Positions 27,417-36,534 of a stretch of 64,000 bases of DNA are shown here, one piece after another. Position numbers and translations under genes: made by a program. Within the stretch, counting starts at the first letter, position 1. Every line of letters begins with the position of its first letter. The stretch is from Catenovulum sp052056295 (GTDB lineage Bacteria > Pseudomonadota > Gammaproteobacteria > Enterobacterales > Alteromonadaceae): positions 2,108,001 to 2,172,000 of the forward strand of contig NZ_CP182493.1 in assembly GCF_052056295.1 (NCBI RefSeq). Reading direction: 5' to 3'. Under the pieces are notes generated by a model. The model had not been told where the DNA came from, did not search any database, and saw only the letters and a program-made list of their open reading frames with translations.

Positions 27417-27692
27417 ATGGCTCGCACCGTATTTTGTCAGCACTTAAACAAAGAAGCAGATGGCTTAGACTTTCAACTATACCCAGGTGATGTTGGCAAA
27501 CGCATCTTTGACAACATTTCCAAAGAAGCTTGGGCTTTATGGCAAAAGAAACAAATCATGCTCATAAACGAAAAAAAGCTTAATATGATGAACCCAGAAG
27601 ACCGCAAAATGCTTGAAGGCGCTATGGTTGGTTTTTTATTTGAAGGCCAAGAAGTAGAAATTGAAGGTTATACCCCGCCAGAGAAGAAATAA
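27417..27692 (+). CDS. yggX: Fe(2+)-trafficking protein YggX
   Basis: A small cytoplasmic protein of 91 aa, full length, that helps protect Fe-S clusters and iron handling during oxidative stress. Typical sequence: RTVFCQHLNKEADGLDFQ at the N-terminus with the conserved Cys7, then GKRIFDNISKEAW and MLINEKKLNMM, and a short charged tail. It is usually next to mutY; here it stands alone upstream of topB. Confidence 0.96.
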   Translation: MARTVFCQHLNKEADGLDFQLYPGDVGKRIFDNISKEAWALWQKKQIMLINEKKLNMMNPEDRKMLEGAMVGFLFEGQEVEIEGYTPPEKK

Positions 27693-27702
27693 TTAGTTAA
27701 AT

Positions 27703-27730
27703 TTGACCTGTTTATATACACAGTTATACT
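27703..27730 (+). promoter_or_regulatory. Sigma-70 promoter of topB
   Basis: TTGACC (27703-27708), 16-bp spacer, TATACT (27725-27730): near-consensus hexamers 32 bp before the topB ATG, directly after the yggX stop. It gives topB its own promoter. Confidence 0.65.
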
Positions 27731-27761
27731 TATTCACATCTAACCCCTTTAGTTATGAATA

Positions 27762-29819
27762 ATGCAGCTGTATATTGCCGAAAAACCATCGCTGGCACGT
27801 GCTATTGCCAGCGTTTTACCTAAACCACAAAAGAATCAACAAGGTTATATTGAACTCGCCAATGGTGATTGTATAACTTGGTGTATCGGCCATTTACTCG
27901 AAAACGCACAGCCCGAAGATTATGATGCACGTTATAAATCTTGGCGCATGCAAGACTTACCTATTTGCCCAGACAAATGGCAGTTAAAAAGTAAAAAACA
28001 AACCAGTAAACAACTGACAGCGGTAAAAAAACTAATCAAACAAGCAGCACATATTATTCATGCGGGCGACCCAGATCGTGAAGGCCAATTACTGGTTGAC
28101 GAAGTTATCCACCACTGCCAATACAATACAAATAAAGGTGTATCTCGTTTATTAATTAGTGACTTAAACCCGAGTGCGGTGAAACAAGCTTTAAATAAAC
28201 TACAGAACAATCAAAACTTTAAAAACTTATCAACGTCAGCATTAGCACGTAGCCGCGCTGATTGGTTGTATGGAATTAATTTAAGCCGAGCATTTACGAT
28301 AAAAGCAAAACAAGCATCATATTCAGGCGTAGTTTCAATTGGCCGTGTGCAAACACCACTATTAGGGTTAATCGCGCGGCGTGATGAAGAAATAGATGCT
28401 TTTGTGCCACATCCGTTTTACCAAGTAAAAGCACATTTATTAAGCCCAACCGAGCAGCCTTTTATTGCCTGGTGGCAACCGAGTGAAGCTTGTGCCCCAC
28501 ATCAAGACAGTGAAGGTCGAGTAATCAATAAAAAGCTCGCTGAGCATGTAGTTGGCCGCATTCAGCAACAACACGCGACAGTAACTAAAACCACAGCACA
28601 AAACAAAAAACAAAATGCGCCATTAACGTATAACTTGTCTACACTACAAATAGACGCAGCCAAAGCGCTGTCATTAACCGCACAACAAACATTGGATATT
28701 TGCCAAAGTTTGTATGAAAAACACAAGCTGATCACCTACCCAAGATCAGACTGTCGTTATTTACCCAAAGAACACTTTAGCCAAGCGGCTTCAGTTACTC
28801 AGGCAATTGCTAACAATTTGCCGGAAATGCAAAACGCAGTGAACAATGCCAACCTCAAACAAAAAAGTGCTTGTTGGAATGATAAAAAAGTTACCGCGCA
28901 TCACGCGATTATTCCCACCAGCAAAAAAACTTCAGCACAGTTAACATCACAAGAAAAAGCTGTATATCAATTAATTAGCCGCCAGTATTTAATGCAGTTT
29001 TATCCAACCTACGAATACAAACAACAAAAAATAGAGCTGGATATTGCAGGAGGTGTATTTGTTGCCAAAGCGAATACGCCAACTCAACTAGGTTGGAAAG
29101 CCCTGCTACCACAAAAAAAGCAGCCACAAAAAAGTCAGCCACAAAAAAAGCAGTCAAATAAATCAAGCTTGAATAAAGGTAATTCAGAAGCAGAAGAACA
29201 AACTTTGCCCGAGCTTAAACAAGGCGAAGTCTGTTTTTGCCAACAAGGTGAATTGGTAGAAAAAATGACCTCACCACCAGAACATTTTACCGATGCAACT
29301 TTATTAGCTGCTATGACCGGCATTAGCCGTTTTGTTAAAGATGCGGAAATTAAAAAGATCCTTAAAGAAACCGATGGCTTAGGCACAGAAGCAACCCGTG
29401 CGAGCATGATAGAAGTACTGCAAAAACGTGGATTTATTCAGCGCCAAGGCAAACAAATTCGCGCTAGCCAAACAGGACGAGATTTAATTAAACAATTACC
29501 AGAACAGCTGACTCTGCCAGATATGACAGCTCAGTGGGAAGCAACCCTTGAACAAATTTACCAAGGTGAAAACAGCTATCAAAACTTTATCAGACCATTA
29601 CAACAACAGTTAGTTGCGTTAGTTGAGCAATGCCAAAACTTAACTGAGTTTAAATTAACTCAAAGTGAGCAGAAAAAGCGTTTTTACAATAAAGGTAGCA
29701 AAGCTAAAAGTACTAGAGCCACAAGTAGCCGCAGCGCTCGTTCAACTGCAAAATCAGGCAGCAATAATAAAGTTAAGCTGCCGAAAAAAGCCAAGAGTCA
29801 GCAAAAGTTGTATGGGTGA
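27762..29819 (+). CDS. topB: DNA topoisomerase III
   Basis: A type IA topoisomerase that decatenates DNA via a single-strand passage; 685 aa. The Toprim domain begins with the acidic residue in IAEKPSLARAIA, and the metal-binding motif HAGDPDREGQLL is near residue 105. The active-site Tyr is in LITYPRSDCRYLP near residue 325. The GLGTEATRASMIEVL segment is typical. Two features vary from E. coli TopB: a Lys/Gln/Ser insertion at about residues 446-475 (KKQPQKSQPQKKQ) and a basic Ser/Arg/Lys tail of about 45 residues, probably for DNA binding. Confidence 0.95.
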   Translation: MQLYIAEKPSLARAIASVLPKPQKNQQGYIELANGDCITWCIGHLLENAQPEDYDARYKSWRMQDLPICPDKWQLKSKKQTSKQLTAVKKLIKQAAHIIHAGDPDREGQLLVDEVIHHCQYNTNKGVSRLLISDLNPSAVKQALNKLQNNQNFKNLSTSALARSRADWLYGINLSRAFTIKAKQASYSGVVSIGRVQTPLLGLIARRDEEIDAFVPHPFYQVKAHLLSPTEQPFIAWWQPSEACAPHQDSEGRVINKKLAEHVVGRIQQQHATVTKTTAQNKKQNAPLTYNLSTLQIDAAKALSLTAQQTLDICQSLYEKHKLITYPRSDCRYLPKEHFSQAASVTQAIANNLPEMQNAVNNANLKQKSACWNDKKVTAHHAIIPTSKKTSAQLTSQEKAVYQLISRQYLMQFYPTYEYKQQKIELDIAGGVFVAKANTPTQLGWKALLPQKKQPQKSQPQKKQSNKSSLNKGNSEAEEQTLPELKQGEVCFCQQGELVEKMTSPPEHFTDATLLAAMTGISRFVKDAEIKKILKETDGLGTEATRASMIEVLQKRGFIQRQGKQIRASQTGRDLIKQLPEQLTLPDMTAQWEATLEQIYQGENSYQNFIRPLQQQLVALVEQCQNLTEFKLTQSEQKKRFYNKGSKAKSTRATSSRSARSTAKSGSNNKVKLPKKAKSQQKLYG

Positions 29820-29874
29820 TAATCCAAACACAGCTATACTGGAACCTGTGAATATATCTTAAGGACAATCACAC

Positions 29875-30276
29875 ATGCTTTACCCTATGTTTTGTATGGT
29901 AATACTCACTTTTATCATTGGCGTAATTACCCTTGCTGTACGTGTAAATAGTGTGCGTAGTGGCCAGGTAAAAATAAAATACTACAGAGCCATGCAAGGG
30001 CAAGAAGTGCCAGATATTGTTAATCGCACATCAAGATGTTTTAGCAATATGTTTGAAATACCCGTGCTGTTTTATGTTGCAGCGAGTCTTTTCCTCAGTC
30101 TGAATATCCACAGCCAAACAGCTATTGTTTGTGCTTGGCTATTTGTTGCTTTTCGGTGTCTACAAGCGTTAGTGCATTTAACCTATAACAATGTATTGCA
30201 TCGTATGTTGATGTTTTGGGGCTGTGTGGTCACTATGCTAGTGATGTGGGTGCTCCTATTGCTCAACGCTGGCTAA
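29875..30276 (+). CDS. MAPEG family membrane protein
   Basis: A 133 aa integral membrane protein with four hydrophobic helices (about 4-25, 56-77, 81-101 and 111-131) and the MAPEG-type core RTSRCFSNMFEIPVLFYVA, where the N-x-x-E-x-P motif is visible. Eukaryotic relatives are membrane glutathione transferases and eicosanoid enzymes; the bacterial role is unknown. AAGGA lies 9 nt before the ATG. No operon partner. Confidence 0.88.
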   Translation: MLYPMFCMVILTFIIGVITLAVRVNSVRSGQVKIKYYRAMQGQEVPDIVNRTSRCFSNMFEIPVLFYVAASLFLSLNIHSQTAIVCAWLFVAFRCLQALVHLTYNNVLHRMLMFWGCVVTMLVMWVLLLLNAG

Positions 30277-30314
30277 CTAAAACAAACTGCGGCTAGTAAA
30301 CAAATGTTTGCTTC

Positions 30315-30342
30315 TTGCAAAAGCAACATTCATTACTATAGT
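30315..30342 (+). promoter_or_regulatory. Candidate promoter of the BLUF gene
   Basis: TTGCAA (30315-30320), 16-bp spacer, TATAGT (30337-30342), 24 bp before the BLUF start. Both boxes are 4-5/6 matches. Confidence 0.5.
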
Positions 30343-30366
30343 TAGAATTTATGCACGGAGGTGGCT

Positions 30367-30786
30367 ATGTTCTTAACTAGACTAGTTTATACAAGTACGA
30401 TCACAGACAGCTTCTCACCATCTGATATCGAATTAATCTTAGAAGCGGCACGGAAAAATAACGGCAAGCGTAATGTAACTGGCATGCTGTGTTTTAGCCG
30501 TAAATATTTTTTGCAGTGCTTAGAAGGTTCACGTACCCAAGTGAACCAGATTTATCAAAAAATACTCAATGACCCAAGGCACACCAATATTGTACTGCTT
30601 GATTACCAACAAATATCTCATCGAGAATTTTCTGAGTGGTCAATGAGCTATATTCCAGAATCAAGTTTAACATCGGCATTAAGCTTAAAGTACTCCGGTG
30701 CCTCTACCTTTAACCCATATGAAATGTCTGGCGAAAGTGCCCATGAAATGATGTTATTACTTAAATGTACAATACCTTCGGTGTAG
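30367..30786 (+). CDS. BLUF blue-light photoreceptor
   Basis: A stand-alone sensor of blue light using FAD; 139 aa from ATG 30367 (GGAGG at 30357-30361 is 5 nt upstream; the GTG at 30361 overlaps it). The flavin-pocket residues are all present: Tyr in RLVYTS near residue 7, Asn/Arg in NGKRNVTGMLCF, Gln in YFLQCLEGS (the Gln that rotates on illumination) and Trp in EFSEWSMSY. There is no output domain, so it must act on a separate partner, as short BLUF proteins usually do; none can be named from the neighbours. Confidence 0.93.
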   Translation: MFLTRLVYTSTITDSFSPSDIELILEAARKNNGKRNVTGMLCFSRKYFLQCLEGSRTQVNQIYQKILNDPRHTNIVLLDYQQISHREFSEWSMSYIPESSLTSALSLKYSGASTFNPYEMSGESAHEMMLLLKCTIPSV

Positions 30787-30810
30787 CTAATATGCCCAAG
30801 CGAGTTCGGA

Positions 30811-30841
30811 TATTGCATGCATACTCTTTATGCATGCAATA
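30811..30841. terminator. Bidirectional hairpin between BLUF and nitrilase genes
   Basis: A perfect 13-bp inverted repeat TATTGCATGCATA (30811-30823 and 30829-30841) with loop CTCTT, 24 bp after the BLUF stop and 15 bp after the convergent gene's stop. No long T-run, so possibly a weak or factor-aided terminator for both genes. Confidence 0.55.
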
Positions 30842-30856
30842 ATTCACAGGCCCTAG

Positions 30857-32401
30857 CTATTTTTTCAAACTTTCTTTAACCGCTTGCCACTCAACTTTAT
30901 ACAAATCAGTGCGGCGATCTTTTAAGTTGGTCACTGCACCTTCGGCATGTAACACTTTTAAAGCAGCTAAATCTAAATCAGCAAACATCAACATTTCAGT
31001 ATTTGGTGTAGTTTCAGACAATACCGCATCGTGTGGGAATGAGAAGTCACTCGGCGTAAATACCGCAGATTGTGCATATTGCACATCTAAACTATCCACT
31101 GACGGTAAATTACCAACACTACCAGCAATAGCAACATAACATTCGTTTTCAATTGCACGCGCTTGTGCACAATGGCGTACACGTAAATAGGCGTTTTTGG
31201 TATCAACCCAAAAAGGCACAAACAAAATATCCATACCTTGTTCAGCCAACAACCTAGGTAACTCGGGAAACTCAACATCGTAACAAATTAAAATACCGAC
31301 GCGGCCAGCGTCAGTATCAAATACTTTTAGTTCGTTACCACCTTCAATTACCCAGTCCCATTTTTCATGTGGAGTTATGTGTAATTTGCGCTGCTCTTCC
31401 ACTGTGCCATCGCGGTGACACATATAACTGACGTTAAACAAACGGTTGTTTTCAACCAGCGGCATAGAGCCAGTGATGATATTAATGTTGTACGATACCG
31501 CCATGCGCGACATCTGAGTTTTAAATTCTTCAGTAAAACCGGCTAAAAAACGAATGGCATCGGTACGGCTTTTTCTCGGCGATAATCCCATCAATGGCGC
31601 ATTAAAAAACTCAGGGAAGAGCGCAAAGTCACTTTCGTATTCAGATAAAGCATCAACAAAATATTCAACTTGCTGCAGCAACTCTTCAACACTGACTACT
31701 TCACGCATTTGCCATTGAACTACGCCAATACGTGCTTGTGTTTTGGTGGTATCCACCACCAAAGCTTCAGGCTCGTATAAAATGTTGCTCCACTCTAATA
31801 AAGTTGCATAACCAGCAGATTTTTCGTCCTCTGGTAAATACTGTTTTAATAAACGTTTTACTTGAAAGTCGTTCGACAATTGAAAGGTTAAAATCGGGTC
31901 GTAAATTTCTTTGCGGCTAACGCGTTTTATATATTGAGTAGGCGTCAGCTCATCACTGTATTTGTGATAAGCGGTAATACGACCACCAGCCAAAATCGCT
32001 TTAAAATTATATTGGCGACACAACTCTTTGCGCGCATCATACAAACGACGGCCTAAACGATAACCGCGATAATCAGGGTGGATCAGCATATCTAAACCAT
32101 AAATAGCATCACCATCAGGGTTATTTAAAATCTGGCTTTGTGGGCCAATTAAATCATCGTATTTGTGTGGGTTAGAAAAACGGTCGTAAGCAACTTGCAC
32201 CGACAGCGCTATGCCAATTAACTTATCATCATCCATTAAGCCAATTTGCCCTTCGGGGAAATCTTCAATCAGTTGTTTAATGGTTTCTTTTGGCCAAGCG
32301 CCACCAATATCCGCATACACTAAGTCCATCAGATTCTTAACTTGTGGATAATCGGCAACTTGTAAATTGGCTAAACTTAAATGTAGATCTTTAGTGCTCA
32401 T
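30857..32401 (-). CDS. GNAT acetyltransferase-nitrilase (carbon-nitrogen hydrolase) fusion
   Basis: A 514 aa two-domain enzyme. Residues about 5-160 are a GNAT-like domain with the acetyl-CoA loop in DYRGYRLGRRLYDAR. Residues about 225-500 are a carbon-nitrogen hydrolase. The catalytic triad is complete: Glu in ALFPEFFN, Lys in RKLHITPHEKW and Cys in GILICYDVEFPEL. Enzymes of this layout occur widely in proteobacteria as putative amidohydrolases with unknown substrate. ATG 32401 is chosen with GGAGTG upstream; a frame start 9 nt earlier is less likely. Confidence 0.92.
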   Translation of the reverse strand: MSTKDLHLSLANLQVADYPQVKNLMDLVYADIGGAWPKETIKQLIEDFPEGQIGLMDDDKLIGIALSVQVAYDRFSNPHKYDDLIGPQSQILNNPDGDAIYGLDMLIHPDYRGYRLGRRLYDARKELCRQYNFKAILAGGRITAYHKYSDELTPTQYIKRVSRKEIYDPILTFQLSNDFQVKRLLKQYLPEDEKSAGYATLLEWSNILYEPEALVVDTTKTQARIGVVQWQMREVVSVEELLQQVEYFVDALSEYESDFALFPEFFNAPLMGLSPRKSRTDAIRFLAGFTEEFKTQMSRMAVSYNINIITGSMPLVENNRLFNVSYMCHRDGTVEEQRKLHITPHEKWDWVIEGGNELKVFDTDAGRVGILICYDVEFPELPRLLAEQGMDILFVPFWVDTKNAYLRVRHCAQARAIENECYVAIAGSVGNLPSVDSLDVQYAQSAVFTPSDFSFPHDAVLSETTPNTEMLMFADLDLAALKVLHAEGAVTNLKDRRTDLYKVEWQAVKESLKK

Positions 32402-32441
32402 AAACCACACTCCTAGTTAAATTGATTCACCCGAGATCAGA

Positions 32442-33362
32442 TTAGTTGACCTGCTTACGACGTTTATGAATGTCGCTGCGTAAACTAATACCAGGCACTT
32501 GCAGATAATGCGTTGCTGTTTGTAAGTACTTGCCTACTTTCCCCAGTTGTTTTTGATATGGGTTAAACAGTAACTCGTCTAAGTTAATACTAATACCAAC
32601 AAAGGTTTCAGTGCTACGAAAATCTGTATATGGGCTATCTTCTTTGCTAAAACCTCGGCTGAAATAACCTAACTGCAACTCGAAATATTTCAGTGGGGTA
32701 TTTTTCAGCGCATCTATACCATTTAGTTTAGCAACCGCCATATATTTCATCCCAGAATAATCAGTAACCGGATGAAAACCTTTCATGCCTTTAGAGGGTG
32801 TGTATTCAATGCGTAAATCGAGCGTATCACCCCAAGTGTCTGGGTAAACGGTTTTTAAATAAGATACGCCCGCGCCTAAACTATTGGCAATTAAATCTTC
32901 ATAACTAAAACCATGGTCGGCTGAGTAGCCATCAAATACTTCAACATACAGCATTAAAGCCCATGCGGCGGAGGCACTATACAAAGCGGAAGACTCTGCA
33001 CTATAACCTTTGTCCATCATGTTATGTGCTAAATATTCTGTCATTACGTAACTAGAATATAAATGGCCAAGTTTGTCAGCGCCACCGCTACCTGTGTCCA
33101 TGCCAAACCAACCTTCGTCGTTAAATTTAAAGCTGGAGCTGCCCCATTCCCATTCTTTTAACCCTAGGTAAGTTATGCCACTAAATACCAAACCAAGTTC
33201 GAGCCAATTTTCTTCGGCGGCATGCCAAAAATTTTGATAATCAGGCGCTATGCTTGCTGGTAATTTTTCAGAAGAATTGAGTGCGGCTTGCTGTGCGGCG
33301 TTTGCTGAAAAGCTTGAAACAACTAATAGTAAAATTGATAAATAACGAGTGTAACTGAACAA
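32442..33362 (-). CDS. DUF2279 family envelope protein
   Basis: A protein of about 306 aa with a signal peptide (FSYTRYLSILLLVVSSFSANA). The start is uncertain: no ATG exists near the beginning, and I chose TTG 33362 because AGGGTGGGA lies just upstream and it opens directly into a signal peptide; a TTG at 33410 and a GTG at 33374 are alternatives. The middle has the DUF2279 pattern (GGADKLGHLYSSYVMTEYLA, then VEVFDGYSADHGFSYEDLIA), with His and Asp residues suggestive of a metal or membrane-associated site. The C-terminal part looks like beta strands. Function unknown. It follows the aldo/keto reductase gene on the same strand. Confidence 0.8.
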   Translation of the reverse strand: MFSYTRYLSILLLVVSSFSANAAQQAALNSSEKLPASIAPDYQNFWHAAEENWLELGLVFSGITYLGLKEWEWGSSSFKFNDEGWFGMDTGSGGADKLGHLYSSYVMTEYLAHNMMDKGYSAESSALYSASAAWALMLYVEVFDGYSADHGFSYEDLIANSLGAGVSYLKTVYPDTWGDTLDLRIEYTPSKGMKGFHPVTDYSGMKYMAVAKLNGIDALKNTPLKYFELQLGYFSRGFSKEDSPYTDFRSTETFVGISINLDELLFNPYQKQLGKVGKYLQTATHYLQVPGISLRSDIHKRRKQVN

Positions 33363-33481
33363 TAGGTATCCCACCCTAATAAATTGCCCCTGTGTGGGCT
33401 GCTTAAACAAGCGCGCAATTTTCTACGAGTGGGAAGGTAAAATCAATTAATTGTACTTTTAATAACAATTAACAACACAAT

Positions 33482-34381
33482 TTAAGGCACATTGTGTCCG
33501 TTTGATGCAACCCAGACTCTAAACCATTGTTCATTGGTTAATTTTATTGCCGATGACTCGACTGCAGTTTGAATGCGTTTGATGTTACCTGAGCCAATAA
33601 TAGGCAGTGGATTACATGGCATTTTCAGCACCCAAGCATAGATAACTTGATCTATACCCGCACCAACTTCTTCAGCAATTTGGGTAAGCGTGGCTCGTAC
33701 TCTATTCGCTTGTGCACTGTCTTCACCAAAGATGCGTCCTCCAGCTAAACAAGACCAAATCATAGGTGCAACCTTGTGCATTTGTAAGTGCTCAAAAGTA
33801 CCATCAGCACTGCATTGCATATTCATTGGGTTAAACTCAACTTGATTGGTTACCAGCTTGCCAGTTAAGCGCGATTGCAACAAATCAAACTGCATAGGGG
33901 TAAAGTTAGACACACCAAAATGACGCACTTTGCCGGCTTGTTGCAACTGATTAAACGCCTCGGCAACTTCGTCCGCATTCATAAGTGGATCTGGGCGATG
34001 CAACAACAGCACATCAATATAGTCTGTGTTTAAGTTAGTGAGCGAGGCATCAACCGAAGCTAAGATATGTGCCGCTGAGGTATCGTAATGGCCAATTTGA
34101 CGCTGCGGGTTTTTATCAGATACCAATTTAATATCACATTTTGTTACCAACTCAATTTGCTGACGCAACTCTGGTGCCAGTTTCAAAGCTTGACCAAAAA
34201 CAGCTTCGCATTCGTAATCACCATAAATATCAGCGTGATCTATCGTAGTCACACCCAGCTCTATATGCTGTTTAGCAAAGTTGACCAATTGTACTGGGGT
34301 TAAGTCCCAATCGAGCAATCGCCAGTAGCCTTGAATAAACTGCGAAAAAGTAAAATTGTCGGCAAGCTGAATACGGCGCAT
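33482..34381 (-). CDS. Aldo/keto reductase (YdhF-like)
   Basis: A cytoplasmic NADPH-dependent oxidoreductase of 299 aa with a TIM-barrel fold. The catalytic tetrad is visible: Asp and Tyr in TIDHADIYGDYECE, Lys in ELVTKCDIK and His in VLLLHRPDPLM. The cofactor-binding end is PLPIIGSGNIKRI. Closest in style to E. coli YdhF. It is divergent from the XRE regulator gene with a pair of palindromic operator-like sites between them, so the regulator may control it. The substrate is unknown. Confidence 0.93.
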   Translation of the reverse strand: MRRIQLADNFTFSQFIQGYWRLLDWDLTPVQLVNFAKQHIELGVTTIDHADIYGDYECEAVFGQALKLAPELRQQIELVTKCDIKLVSDKNPQRQIGHYDTSAAHILASVDASLTNLNTDYIDVLLLHRPDPLMNADEVAEAFNQLQQAGKVRHFGVSNFTPMQFDLLQSRLTGKLVTNQVEFNPMNMQCSADGTFEHLQMHKVAPMIWSCLAGGRIFGEDSAQANRVRATLTQIAEEVGAGIDQVIYAWVLKMPCNPLPIIGSGNIKRIQTAVESSAIKLTNEQWFRVWVASNGHNVP

Positions 34382-34444
34382 ATAAAACCTCTAAAAGTGA
34401 AAATCGAACCGGCAAATATGCTAATGGCGGAATGAGCAATCAAC

Positions 34445-34479
34445 AACTATAGTTCGAAGTGTTTTCGAACTATAGTTCG
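34445..34479. promoter_or_regulatory. Paired palindromic operator between aldo/keto reductase and XRE genes
   Basis: Two copies of AACTATAGTT: 34445-34454 and, within the perfect 14-bp palindrome CGAACTATAGTTCG, 34466-34479. Centres are 23 bp apart, about two helical turns, on the same DNA face. This is the expected arrangement for a dimeric XRE/Cro-type repressor binding cooperatively. It lies 64 bp from the reductase start and 82 bp from the XRE start. Confidence 0.6.
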
Positions 34480-34560
34480 CAAGTTAAAAAATAGCCAGTC
34501 GTTGAGCAGCTAGAGCATGATAAAATCTACCTGCACACAACAAACACAGAGGTAATAGAT

Positions 34561-34968
34561 ATGAGCTTTGCAGCTAGGTTAAAAGACCTAATTGGCGAAG
34601 AAAGCGTCAGCGGTTTTGCCCGCCGCGTTGGTTTAAATGAAGCACTGATCCGCAAATATTTAAACGGCAGTGAACCAAGTTTAGCCAAAGCTAACCAAAT
34701 AGCCGAGCGCGCCAATTGTTCACTAGAATATTTAGCTACGGGTTGTGGATATTTATATCGCCACGCTGAAGTGGTAGATTCAGAAGCAGCCAAACTGGCG
34801 TTTAAAATTGTTTATCAAAAAAATTTAGATGAGCCACAGTTGCAACAACTAACCAAAATGGTTTCTGCTTACCAATATTTACGCACACACAAAAAACACG
34901 ATGGATATTTGGACCAAGCCGCCGCGGAGCGCTTTTTACAGTTAGCCGCGAGCAAAGAACAGAATTAG
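34561..34968 (+). CDS. XRE-family HTH regulator
   Basis: A 135 aa DNA-binding protein. Residues about 1-60 form a Cro/CI-type helix-turn-helix (SGFARRVGLNEALIRKYLNG, then SLAKANQIAERANCSLEYLA). The rest is a short helical tail (LDEPQLQQLTKMVSAYQYL), perhaps for dimerisation. It lacks the peptidase domain of LexA-like repressors. GAGG precedes the ATG. It is 28 nt upstream of the GH13 gene on the same strand, so the two probably form an operon, with the palindromic sites upstream as likely target. Confidence 0.9.
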   Translation: MSFAARLKDLIGEESVSGFARRVGLNEALIRKYLNGSEPSLAKANQIAERANCSLEYLATGCGYLYRHAEVVDSEAAKLAFKIVYQKNLDEPQLQQLTKMVSAYQYLRTHKKHDGYLDQAAAERFLQLAASKEQN

Positions 34969-34996
34969 TCACAGACATTAATTAACGGATAAAACT

Positions 34997-36523
34997 ATGC
35001 CAAACATCAATACTTGTGAACAACAGCTAACCGAAGCCATAAAACAACGCCAAAACGATTGGCGCTGTGGTGCGATTGTTTATCAGGTATTGGTTGATAG
35101 ATTTGCCCCTGCCGCTAATTTAGCTAACAAACAAGATTTGTACCCAGCGCCAAAACAGCTTAAAAGTTGGCAAGACACACCCAAACACGGCCACTACCTT
35201 GAAGATCAAGGTTTGTGGAGCCATGAAATTGAATTTTGGGGTGGCGATTTAGCCAGTTTACAAAGCAAACTAGATTATATTGCCGAGCTAGGTGCAGATA
35301 TTTTGTATTTAAACCCAATTCATTTGGCTTACACCAATCACAAATACGACAGTTTAGATTTCCAGCAAGTATCGCCTGAGTTTGGCGACCGCCAAGATGT
35401 TAAAAACCTCACCCAAGCAACTCATGCCAAAGGTATGAAAATTGTGTTAGATGGGGTGTTTAATCATATGGGACAAAATGCGCCGATTTTTCAACAAGCA
35501 GCTGCGGACGAAACTAGCCCGTATCGAACTTGGTTTGATTTTAATCCCGACTATCCAGCAGGGCATAGGGCTTGGAGCAATGCGGTTAATTTGCCCGAGC
35601 TGAATTTAGAAAACCGTGCTGTGCGTGAGCATATTTGGTTGAGCAAAGATTCAGTGGTGCAATCTTACCTAGCCGAAGGCATAGACGGTTGGCGTTTAGA
35701 TGTTGCCCACGATATTGGTTTTGACTATTTAGCTGAGTTAAAAACCTCGGCTCAAACGGTTAAACAAGATGCGCTAATTGTCGGCGAAATTTGGTGTTAT
35801 CCACAGCAGTGGTTTCCGAGTGTGGATGGCGTGATGAACTTTACCGCGCGAGAAATATTTTGGCATGTATGTGAAGGCACAATAGCGCCAGATACAGCCA
35901 ATAATATGTTGGCAAAAATGGTCGAAGATGCTGGTGTCGATAATTTATTAAAATCTTGGTTAGTATTAGATAACCACGACACAGCCCGTTTGCCTAACCT
36001 TTTGCCTGACGTCAAAAAACAGCAATTAGCACAAGTTTTACACTTTACCTTTCCCGGCTCGCCTACAGTTTATTATGGCTCTGAGTTGGGCATGACAGGT
36101 GGAGACGATCCGGAAATGCGTGCGCCAATGCGCTGGGATTTACTCACAGACGACAATTCAACCTATCAATGGCACAAACAACTGATTCAACTGCGCAAAG
36201 AGAATATTGCGTTAAAAGTGGGTGAATTTCGGCCAATTATCAGTAAAAATTTAGTCGCGTTCGAGCGTTTTACCGACAAAGTTGCCGACAGTGTTTTTGT
36301 AGTGGTTAACCCGAATGATCAGCCAATAACTGAGTATTTAATGTTAACCAATTCAAAGCTGATGAATATGGGCGGTATGTTTGATTTACTCGGCAATATT
36401 AGTGAAGCCATTTATATAAAAGCAGGCGTAATTAAAGTTTCACTACCCGCCAATAGTGCTGCGCTGTTAAAGGCAGATACCAGTGCAACACATGGGTATA
36501 CCACTTACAAGCGCGTGAAATAA
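34997..36523 (+). CDS. GH13 alpha-amylase family glycosidase, cytoplasmic
   Basis: A 508 aa glycoside hydrolase family 13 enzyme without a signal peptide, so intracellular. The barrel motifs are LDGVFNHMG (region I, about residue 152), GWRLDVAHD with the nucleophile Asp (about 232), VGEIWCYP with the acid/base Glu (about 263) and LDNHDTARL with the third Asp (about 326). The order and the N-terminal EFWGGDLASLQSKLDYI match maltodextrin- or cyclomaltodextrin-degrading enzymes, but subfamily and product are not decided by eye. The C-terminal 90 residues form the usual beta-sandwich. Cotranscription with the XRE gene is likely. Confidence 0.92.
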   Translation: MPNINTCEQQLTEAIKQRQNDWRCGAIVYQVLVDRFAPAANLANKQDLYPAPKQLKSWQDTPKHGHYLEDQGLWSHEIEFWGGDLASLQSKLDYIAELGADILYLNPIHLAYTNHKYDSLDFQQVSPEFGDRQDVKNLTQATHAKGMKIVLDGVFNHMGQNAPIFQQAAADETSPYRTWFDFNPDYPAGHRAWSNAVNLPELNLENRAVREHIWLSKDSVVQSYLAEGIDGWRLDVAHDIGFDYLAELKTSAQTVKQDALIVGEIWCYPQQWFPSVDGVMNFTAREIFWHVCEGTIAPDTANNMLAKMVEDAGVDNLLKSWLVLDNHDTARLPNLLPDVKKQQLAQVLHFTFPGSPTVYYGSELGMTGGDDPEMRAPMRWDLLTDDNSTYQWHKQLIQLRKENIALKVGEFRPIISKNLVAFERFTDKVADSVFVVVNPNDQPITEYLMLTNSKLMNMGGMFDLLGNISEAIYIKAGVIKVSLPANSAALLKADTSATHGYTTYKRVK

Positions 36524-36534
36524 ATAAGCAACAA

